A stretch of DNA of 13,414 nucleotides from Parachlorella kessleri (lineage: Eukaryota; Chlorophyta; Trebouxiophyceae; Chlorellales; Chlorellaceae), in assembly GCA_001598975.1 (NCBI GenBank), contig BBXU01001050.1:1-13414 (forward strand), in the 5' to 3' direction. The notes below the pieces were generated by a model, which saw only the letters and a program-made list of their open reading frames with translations, was not told where the DNA came from and did not search any database. The position numbers and the translations under genes are program-made. Below, one piece after another: positions 1 through 7,511 of this stretch (its first letter is position 1; each line of letters opens with the position of its first letter).

Positions 1-3
1 CCC

Positions 4-22
4 ACACGCACACACACACACA
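4..22. repeat. CA dinucleotide microsatellite
   Basis: A short run of CA repeats with one interrupting G lies at the left edge. It sits in non-coding sequence, probably an intron or upstream region of the first gene. No function is implied. Confidence 0.8.
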
Positions 23-318
23 ATGAGCGTGCGCCGCCTTCTTGCGTCTCACCCTGGCCCCAGCTGGTGCCATACACCGCCATGCACTTTTGTGGCTCGC
101 CCAAACCCAACTATAAGTAGATGGTCGGCTCCTCAGCGTGCAGCCAGAGCCCCAAAGTCCCATTAGAAATATAGTACCAGCTGCGGGGGTCAATGTCTTG
201 GTGTGTGCACTGGGCATCCTAACCTGCACTTGTGTGCTCTTTGCTCGCATGCTCTTCTCCAAGCTGTACCTGGTCCTTTAGACTGTAGCCGGTAAGGTCT
301 CTGGGTTGGCTGCTGCAG

Positions 319-2014
319 GGCGGCGACGCCTTCCCCACCTTCCCTTCTGCGGAGGCGCTGGAGGGGGCGGCTAGAGGGCTCCGAGCGGCGCTGGGCGCCA
401 TTGCAGCCACACAAGAGGTATGCACTGACTCCCAGTGGCGGGAATGCTGCAGTGGGTGTTGGTGACGCTGGAATATGTTTTTCCCTAGGTCACATGGGCA
501 AGCTCGCATGACGGCAGGAGATGTGTAGCTCTGAGATGTCATCCTTGATGTAATGGTGTCCATGATAGGAGGGTTGCCTGAGGAAGTGAGCCTGGGGATC
601 TCAGGTGGCGGGGATGGATGCATCGCAACTCGCCAGGCATACCTTAGCAGCAGTTCATGAGCCATATCACCTGGGGCGGGGAGTATCTTGCAAGGATGCT
701 TGGGTGACCGGACCTCTCCAAGATGTCAGTTTACTAACTGGACAGGGGGCATGCGCCTGGGCGCCAGTCTTCCCTCGTTCCCTTGTTTGCTAACGGTGGA
801 ATGTGGGACGAGAAAGGAGTGCATAGCTGTGAACTGGCAGTTTGGGCTTCCAAGGGGTGTTTTCAAGGTTCCGCTTGGTGCTGCCAAGTTGTGTTGCAGA
901 GAGCGCCTTTGAGGAGATGTTGGCACTGACCGCATCTCCATCCTTGCTTTGCCTGCCTGCCTGCCCACAGGGGCTGCAGTTCGTGGTGGCGCCCGGGCCC
1001 GAGGGCATGGAAGGGCTGCTGACTGTGGCGGCTAAATGTGGTGGGCCGTCTGCCCTGGATGCCTGCATCGTGCTGCTGGCGCTGGCGGTCAAGGGCTGCC
1101 TGCAGGGCGCCGAGGGCGTGGGGCCGCTCGTGGTGAGAGTTGAGAGGAAGCGGAAGGGACAGGCAACTGCATACTCCACACTGCCAAAAGCTACTGACGG
1201 CTTTTAAGGTGGACAGCCAAGTTAGTTATATGATTGCATGCAAGCATGCTTGACTGGAATAGCGTGGCACACTTGCCCACCAGTGCTCAGCAGCGCCCTG
1301 CCCTGCCTGCTCGTCTCACCAACGCCTCACCCAGCATGGCTGCCAGGTGGTGAATGTGGATGCGCCGCCTACCGTCACAGCTGCGCTGTGTCGCTGCATG
1401 TGCTACCCGCGGGTGGTGCTGAAATGCGGGGCGCTGCGTGAGGCGCTGGCTTTCATGGGACACAGCGGCACTGAAGGAGATGAGGTTAGTGAAGCCCGGC
1501 AGCCATGTTGTCCACTGATCTGAACATGCTCCCTTGCCAGGATAATAGTTAAAAGCTAGAGTGGCGGCTGTTGTTCTGCTGGGCAGGCAGTGGTTGTCAA
1601 GTGCGGCAGGTAGTGCAAATCCTGCGAAAGTGTCTGATATCTGTGACTCGAGTGGACTGGATGCAAGTGTGATCTGGGCTTCCGTGATTCACTGGAGGAT
1701 TGCCCAACTGTGCCTAAGGGTGCTCCTGAAAACAGGCCCACACCAGGCCTCCCATGGCACCACTGCCGTAATAGCAAAGTTGGCAACTGCACCATCCTAG
1801 AAATCGCAGTAACTTTCCTACTATACTGTGGCATGGCGTGCAGCTTGCGGAGGTGGTCGCTGGAGGGGCAGGGGGCGCTGGCGGCCTAGCCATGTACTTC
1901 TCTCAGCCCGAGCTTCAGGAGCTGCTGCAGTTTGAGCGGGCGGCCACCGTGCTGCAGATGCGCAATGCTGAAGAGGCGGAGCGGGCGCAGCAGGCAGACA
2001 GCCAGGAGCAGTAG
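319..2014 (+). CDS. Unrecognised helical protein, 3' part (four exons, 5' end not resolved)
   Basis: Four exons join in phase 0: 319-417, 971-1132, 1347-1484 and 1844-2014, ending at TAG 2012-2014. They encode about 189 residues. Donors are gtatgc, gtgaga and gttagt; acceptors are all CAG. The third exon could instead start at 1335, adding four codons in the same frame. Frame and codon use are coherent across all four exons, with G/C-ending codons, while the introns contain stops. The protein is rich in Ala, Leu and Glu. It has two hydrophobic helical stretches (VVAPGPEGMEGLLTVAAK and LDACIVLLALAVKG), a Cys-rich piece (LCRCMCYPRVVLKCG), a Gly-Ala linker, and a charged C-terminal helix ending ADSQEQ. 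I recognise no family; a helical-repeat fold is only a guess. In-frame TAG at 286-288 closes the frame upstream, so at least one more exon must lie further left. A TGTAA poly(A) signal follows at 2257-2261. The gene converges on POC5. Confidence 0.6.
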
Positions 2015-2256
2015 TAGCTAACGTTGAATTGGGGCCCTCTTTTCCATGAAGTCTGCAACTCATTGACCCCCTTTGATAGCTTAACGCACCGATATGGTGC
2101 TTACACCGGGACTGTGACCTCAAAAACGGTTAACAGTGCCTACGAACACCCTCCCTGCTTGCGTGAAGGTGGCAGGCGACGTGGATCAGAGGAGGGGTGG
2201 GCATACTGGACTGACAGGGCGGCATGCATGAACACCTTCCTGATTGTTGTCCTCCC

Positions 2257-2261
2257 TGTAA
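2257..2261 (+). terminator. TGTAA poly(A) signal for the first + strand gene
   Basis: TGTAA is the usual green-algal nuclear polyadenylation signal. This copy lies about 240 bases after the TAG at 2012-2014, a normal 3' UTR length. It is a five-base motif, so chance occurrence is possible. Confidence 0.5.
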
Positions 2262-2281
2262 TGATGTGGCAATTGCAGCAA

Positions 2282-2286
2282 TTACA
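2282..2286 (-). terminator. TGTAA poly(A) signal for POC5
   Basis: TTACA on the + strand reads TGTAA on the - strand, about 230 bases past the POC5 stop. It lies 21 bases from the opposite-strand signal, so the two transcripts probably overlap at their ends. Confidence 0.45.
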
Positions 2287-2514
2287 CAAAGCAACACCAA
2301 GCTCAGCACTTAGCCAACGTGAAGTCTGCCATTCAGCAACCAGGGACCCACTCTCACTTCAAACCACAACTTAAAAATTTTGCCGGCCCTCGACTTTCAC
2401 AACATCACACAGCAAAAGTCTATGGGCATGTGATGCCATGTTTTTGCCTGGCCTTTTGGCAGTCTTGCCCATTTTATAGCTACCTACCAAGAAGGTGCGC
2501 TGGCAGCATAGCAT

Positions 2515-4561
2515 CTACCTCCCTACGCCTTTAATGGGTGATGTTGAGCTGCGCCGCAGAGCAGCGGCCTCTTGCGCTGCTGTTTGCATGCCGGCTGCTT
2601 GACCTCTGATCACCACAGGACCGGACGGCCTCCTGGCAGCCAATGAGCGCTGGGACACTGCATTACTTGATTTGCTAGCAACTGCACTGGTAGCCGGCCG
2701 CCGCGGGTCTGTGGCTGCCTTAGCCCTGGATTCGTTGGCCGCAGCCACGGCAGTCTGCGGTCGCCTGAGCATGGCCGCAGCAATGTGATCTGGGACATTG
2801 GTAGGCAGGCTGGACGGGATGGCCACTGGGTGGTGTGCCCGAACTTTAGGACTCCGAACGGCTAGCGGCCCGTCCACGCTTGTCTTGACCAGCTCCACTG
2901 GGTGCACAGGTGCCACTTTCACCAGGGGGTGTGGAACCTGGATAGCAGGCTTGGGCAGGACTGCTAGGCCTGCAGGCCCAGCCTCCTGGGAGGTTGGCAG
3001 ATGATGCCCCAGCCGTGCCGCTGGTAATTTGGGGCTGTGCGGCGAGTAGGCTGCGGGTACACCAGGCTCAGCATATGCAGCATGCTGTTGCCAGGGCCAC
3101 TGGCAAGGTGCAGCTGGCACTGTAGCTGCCTCTGCCACCTGCTGCTGATGTGCTGCAGCCAGGGACCCGATCATCCACTGAGAAGATGCCGCTGCCTCTT
3201 CTCCAAAAAGCCCAGTTGCGTGAGGCAGAGCCTGGTTAAAGGAGGCATTCTCAGCGCCAGGGGCCCCACCATTCTTCATGATGGCCATTGCCTGTGCAGC
3301 AACCACATTGGGGAGGTTTTAAGCTGGCCAAATGGCTAGAGTCGACGTGAGTGTGACGATCACAAGGAACTGGTCCCAACCATAAAGAAAAGTGCAAGCA
3401 TGGCAGCTAGGTGCGTACCTCAATGTTCAATGCACAGACGCCGCGCATGAAGGCTCGCTTCATGTCTTCCTCCAGCTTAGCCCTGGTCTTGCGCTCCCCT
3501 GCCAGCTCTTCTTCCAATTCAGCCAACCTCTGTGACGGCACGGAAAAATCACTCATGAATGCGAGACTGAAAGAATTGCTACCACAGATGTGGCAGGCTC
3601 CACTGAAGATGTAAGTCTCCGCTGCTGGCACCCACTCACTGCTGCAGCGAGCGTGGGTGGTGGGCGTACCTGAGAAAGTGTCTCGTTGGCAGCGTTGGCT
3701 TCAAGGTATAGGCGCTGCTCTGCCGCACGAATTCCCTCCTCATGCTCCTGCTTCAACTGCAAAGTACAAGAGACACACCTGATGAAGTGCAACACGAACT
3801 TGCCTGAGTTTAATGTGCTCTTACTGGCTTGGAACGGCAGGGCACCCTCACCCGATCTCGAGTCTCCCTGTGTGCCTGCCACCGCCAGGCCCTCATTAGG
3901 CTGCGCTTGTGGTGCTTGGCAGCTACCACCATATTGGCCTCGATGCGGCGCTCGCGCCGTGTATGGATGTGCCAAGCACGCCACGCGCGTGCCAACAGTG
4001 AAAACTGCTTGCGGAGTTGGTTGCGTTTGTGAAGTCGATATACAGCACACTCAAGTGCGGCAGTAAGGTGCCTGCCCCGCTGCCGTTGGGCTGTCAGCTG
4101 CTCCAGTGCTTGCGTAAGCTCTTGCTGCTTTGTTTTCAGCACCGCCTCGCCTTCCGCCCTCTGATGGTCAACAGCTTGACAACGCTGCTGCAGCTGCCGC
4201 TCCTTCAGCTGGAGCACAAAGTCCAGCAGGTCTGCACGGAGGCTGCGGGAGTGGGCGTCTAGGCGGACGGCCAGAGCGTCCACATCGTTGTCCTGAGGAG
4301 CCTCAACTATTGCTGCTTGGGCGGCCACGTTGAGGAACGACTCCTCGACTTTCACCTCCCCGGACTCGGTCAATTCCGGCTCCATCCTCACTTTGCAGGG
4401 AATCGTGGTGAGGAAAACGCAGTCAGAAAGTTGGTGGATGTGGAAATGGAGGGGGATGCGATGCCAGAACAGACAACGGCCCGCAAGCCCTTACCGATTT
4501 CTGACAGTGCGGAGAAGACGTGGCTGCATACAGCTGCAATCTGCACTTGCGCGCGCGGCAT
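2515..4561 (-). CDS. POC5: POC5 centriolar protein (centrin-binding)
   Basis: Five exons on the - strand join in phase: 4561-4495, 4390-3852, 3756-3670, 3529-3419 and 3291-2515, giving 526 residues. Human POC5 is about 575. POC5 is a coiled-coil protein of the inner centriole or basal-body scaffold that binds centrin through Sfi1-type repeats. Two such motifs are visible near residues 152-162 (FSLLARAWRAW) and 182-193 (HKRSLMRAWRWQ). They are preceded by coiled coil (about 74-125) and followed by more coiled coil (203-255). The signature MKRAFMRGVCALNIEAM at about 254-270 nearly matches the conserved human block and is rebuilt exactly across the fourth intron, which supports the exon joins. 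The tail is low-complexity, rich in Ala, Pro and Ser, with an HHPVAIP element near 421 resembling one in animal POC5. The start ATG 4559-4561 has an in-frame TGA 12 bases upstream. The first acceptor (AAAG) is weak, so the N-terminal 22 residues are less certain; ATG 4383-4385 is the alternative. Confidence 0.9.
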
Positions 4562-4737
4562 GCTGACCTGTCACAAACGGTCCTGTATCACGATGGAGTG
4601 GATTTTGAGCGGTTGTCTGCTGCGGTTTAATTCAACCCATAGACTTCCTTCAAGTTTGAGCGCACCAATAGTATGAGCAAGCTTCAATGTTTCTAGTTAA
4701 AAGTGTAGCAAGATTCGAGAGGAGTTGTGTTGGTAAA

Positions 4738-5361
4738 GGTGGGAGCAATGCGAACAGGGGAGGTAGGGGTGAACTAGACTGGTAGGGCTGGATGCAGCTG
4801 TTAGCTTGGGTGGCAAGTAGTGCAAACAGGAATTGAGAGCAGGGCTGGACCGAACTGGGCTGGGTATAGATTGAGCCTGAGTCTTGCCTGAGGTGAGCCA
4901 GTAATCACAAAGGGTGGCAGGTAATGCGATCAAAGAGGAGGTACGGGTATACTGGGCTGAGGGGGTTCTATGCAAGTCTGAGCAAGTAAATTTTTCCCCA
5001 AGGTAAGCTAAGGTCACTGGCAGAGTAGATGCAACTCGAAAGAAGCAGGGGCAGTAGAGAGCAGGGTTAGCAGCATGGGTGGCAGGTAGTGCAAAGAGGA
5101 AGTGAGAGCCTGGGGCTGGACTGGGCTGGATGCAGAATGATATCGAGCCTCGTCTGAAGTCTGAGTCGGTGATTCTCTCCCCAGGGTAAGCTGAGGTCAC
5201 TGGAAGAGGGGTGCAAGTCGTCTGAAGCAGAGGCAGCAGAACAGGATTAGGTCTGAAAGAAAACGAGCAGCAATGCCGAATGTCTCTCGTGAGATGCAAG
5301 TTTTGTCGTTGATTGGTGGCAAGCAATTTGAACAACCTCATTTCTTAAAGAGGTAGGAAGT
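4738..5361. repeat. Degenerate tandem repeat array with two alternating motifs
   Basis: Motif A (like ggtggcaggtagtgcaaaga, then a gctggactgggctgg element) starts near 4738, 4809, 4913, 5078 and 5315. Motif B (ggtaagctgaggtcactgg plus a tail of about 50 bases) lies at 5003-5070 and 5186-5250, with a decayed trace near 4881. Two copies of motif A are 165 bases apart, two of motif B 183 and the last two of A 237; all three are multiples of three. The copies differ by many substitutions and small indels, so the array is old or decaying. The - strand is open for 214 codons across it (5341-4697), probably a consequence of the repeat spacing rather than a gene. Confidence 0.75.
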
Positions 5362-5483
5362 ATCACAGAACTGGCAGTGATGCAGCAGAATTTGTGTTGC
5401 TGGGCATAATGCGGAGGGCACTCAGCATACGTATACAACACTTGAAATCTAGCTCATCATGCTAGGCTGTCTGCTAATTCTGT

Positions 5484-5492
5484 CTTTATATG
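5484..5492 (-). promoter_or_regulatory. TATA-like sequence CATATAAAG, - strand
   Basis: CATATAAAG on the - strand matches the core of the better-supported TATA-like box in front of the lumen-protein gene (CATATAAA). It faces the repeat array and POC5. It could serve a distant POC5 start or a non-coding transcript, or be chance. Confidence 0.25.
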
Positions 5493-5587
5493 TTGTTGGC
5501 ATGAGAAAGCCCATCCAGCAGCTAGGACACATATCACAGCCTTGTTAACTGTCACTTCCACTTGTGCCATTGGCAACAGTCATAATC

Positions 5588-5592
5588 TTACA
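5588..5592 (-). terminator. TGTAA poly(A) signal for the lumen-protein gene
   Basis: TGTAA on the - strand lies about 290 bases past the TAA stop at 5878-5880. This is a usual distance for a green-algal 3' UTR. It is supported only by motif and position. Confidence 0.45.
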
Positions 5593-5877
5593 ATCTGGAG
5601 AAACATGGGAAGGGCACTGATTTTAGCATACTTGCCGTATACAATGGCAGGGACAAGCAGAATACATGAATGCGGGAAGCATGCTGGAATGCAAAATATT
5701 TTGCAGCCTTTCACAACTCCCCTAAAAACGGCTCAGCAGCCACGTTCAAAATTGTCTTCACCTCAAACAAGCCATACATCAAAGCCAATACTAACCCTGC
5801 AAAGAGCAGTTCCATCAACTCCCAACAAATTCAACTACACAGTATAAACATGTACCGAGGTTGCTGTGAAGAACAGT

Positions 5878-6956
5878 TTAGTCGAAGCCCAGGTTGGCCT
5901 TGAGGGCATTGATCTGCTGCTCAATGCCGCTGGCAAGGCTCTTGATGTTGGTGCCGCGGCCACCAGCCTTGACCTGTCGCTCCAGAGCATCTACCTCCTG
6001 AGCCACAGTCTTGAACTCCTGCACCAAGACAACAGGCTGCTATCAACACTGTTCATATAATTGCGCCAGGTTAGGAACGCATGCTGCTCTGCATGCACAG
6101 CAATGCATGCATAATGAAGGTTAGGCAGTGCACAGCTACAGCCTAACACGAGCTCCTCCTCAAAGGTATTACACTTCCTGGGTAGAAGACTGTGCTTCCC
6201 CTCCCAGCCCGATCGATGGTGTGTCACAGCAGATGAAGCACCCACCTGGACAACAGACTTGGGGTAAGTGCTGCCGTCCTGGTCTGCGTCTGCGCCCAGC
6301 TTCTTGAACACATCGGGCAGCACCTCGTACTTAAGCTTCTTCACCACAGCCTCGGGGGATTCGTCCTCAATGCGGGAGTACTCAATCTTTGCAGCCTCGC
6401 CCTTCTTGGTTGTGCTGGTGTCCAGACCAGCATGAGAGGGACCTGCAGCAATGTTGCAAGGCAGCAATATGTAAACCTCCAGGGCTGATGGCTGGCGTAC
6501 CTATGAACACCGCCTCTGGCAAGCACCGCCCACACCACTGAGACAGAGAGGCCACAACTAGCGTTTACTGCGAGGACTACTCTGTGTGATATTACTGGGG
6601 AAAGTGGATGTTTACCAATATCAGGCATCAAACTTTGCCCCCCAGCAAGCTTAAGAGAGGGTCCCCTACCTGCCGCAACCAGCAAGGATGCAACGCCAAT
6701 AGCTGCTGCTCCGAGAAGGGTCTCCCTGAGGTTCTGCACAGGGACAAGCGACCGCTTCAGTGCTCTCAACACCTAAAAAAGCATCCACGTTCAAGGCAAG
6801 CATTGATCCAACTGCAACTGATCCACGGCCAGCAACTCGTCGCACCTTCCCGGCCTCTGCGCGAACTACAAGGCAACGCGCTGGGCGCTGGGCCCTGCAC
6901 GACTTGAAGCCGCTGGCAGGGGCACGGAGAGAGGAGACGCAAGCAGTGGTCTGCAT
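5878..6956 (-). CDS. Small predicted thylakoid-lumen protein, unidentified
   Basis: Four - strand exons join in phase: 6956-6846, 6733-6670, 6442-6246 and 6018-5878, giving 170 residues. Residues 1-35 look like a chloroplast transit peptide: few acidic residues, rich in Ala, Ser and Arg, ending LVVRAEA. Residues 42-58 form a hydrophobic segment (TLLGAAAIGVASLLVAA) followed by SHA-G, a typical lumenal signal-peptidase site. There is no twin Arg before it, suggesting the Sec rather than the Tat route. The mature protein would be about 107 residues, charged and helical, with Lys/Glu-rich stretches (EAVVKKLKYEVLPDVFKKLG) and a C-terminal amphipathic helix ending NLGFD. Size and helical character recall small lumenal photosystem-associated proteins such as PsbQ, but I do not recognise the family. 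The start ATG sits in gccgccATGC with a TATA-like box about 93 bases upstream. An alternative acceptor, ttttttag, would start exon 2 at 6772 and add 13 in-frame residues. Confidence 0.8.
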
Positions 6957-7048
6957 GGCGGCGTGATCTGGTTTCTGTGAGTAAAGGTTAAAGGTTGGAG
7001 GAGTCGAGCGAAGCAAGCGTAGAACAACCTTCAGTTGGGCGAGAGGTG

Positions 7049-7056
7049 TTTATATG
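7049..7056 (-). promoter_or_regulatory. TATA-like box for the lumen-protein gene
   Basis: CATATAAA on the - strand lies about 93 bases upstream of the ATG at 6956. This would give a 5' UTR of about 65 bases, which is plausible. No other promoter element was recognised. Confidence 0.5.
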
Positions 7057-7511
7057 TGCCTCGGATCTTATCGGACGGGCGGCACTGGGAAGCTGGGTGA
7101 CTCACTAGGCGAGGGGCGGCGGGCACCTGCTGATTAGGCACCCTGCCAGCAATTTGCCGGCTTCTAGACGCTCGAAGAGCATCGCGCTTTTACTTTCGAA
7201 TGCACTGCTCATAGCTGCTCAACCGTATCATGTCGAGCACGAATACTGACACGGTCATTTGGGTTCCTGCTTGGGCGGCTAGCCAGGGGCCATCTAGAGA
7301 GTGGCGACGCGTTCAATTGTTTTAACGCTGCTGGTGTCGGTTTACAGCTTGGTACAGTCAGCAAGGCTTGGCTTATGTCTTATAGCCTTAGAGGGGACCA
7401 AGGAAGGAGCTGCCAGCAGTGCCTCTGAAACACTGGGTCCGGCTGTGTGAGTATGAGACGGGCCACCTAAGCAACAAAGCCCAATATCTTACCACCCAGC
7501 CACACACAAAG
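7057..7511. other. Intergenic region between two same-strand plastid-protein genes
   Basis: These 455 bases hold the 3' UTR of the DUF1995 gene (to about 7330) and the upstream promoter sequence of the lumen-protein gene. No exon or RNA gene was seen. Confidence 0.55.
7342..7346 (-). terminator. TGTAA poly(A) signal for the DUF1995 gene
   Basis: TGTAA on the - strand lies about 165 bases past the TGA stop at 7512-7514. It matches the usual algal signal and distance. Confidence 0.45.

Larger units (their letters stand above)
2015..2514. other. Convergent 3' untranslated / intergenic region
   Basis: These 500 bases separate the stop of the + strand gene from the stop of POC5 on the - strand. 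I see no convincing exon. Composition is less GC-rich than the flanking exons. It carries one poly(A)-type TGTAA on each strand, listed separately, so it is best read as two facing 3' UTRs. Confidence 0.65.
4562..5877. other. Intergenic region holding a repeat array
   Basis: This 1.3 kb stretch lies between the POC5 start and the stop of the lumen-protein gene, both on the - strand. From right to left it holds the 3' UTR of the lumen-protein gene with a TGTAA signal, a TATA-like sequence on the - strand at 5484-5492, a degenerate tandem repeat array, and about 175 bases before the POC5 start. No exon of a recognisable gene was found. Confidence 0.6.

Noticed and set aside
64..116. A possible upstream exon of the first gene, between a ccccag acceptor and a gtagat donor, reading LVPYTAMHFCGSP
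   Set aside because: It exits in phase 2 while the exon at 319 must be entered in phase 0, and the other frame of exit ends on a TAA. It cannot be joined as seen.
23..166. A short + strand open frame beginning ATG at 23
   Set aside because: No family signal, Kozak support or compatible donor into the next exon; most likely intron or upstream sequence.
2515..3306. Reading the - strand frame here as a separate 263-residue gene starting at GTG
   Set aside because: The frame is the last exon of POC5: the block spanning the intron at 3418-3292 is rebuilt exactly, and upstream of 3306 there is only intron with a stop.
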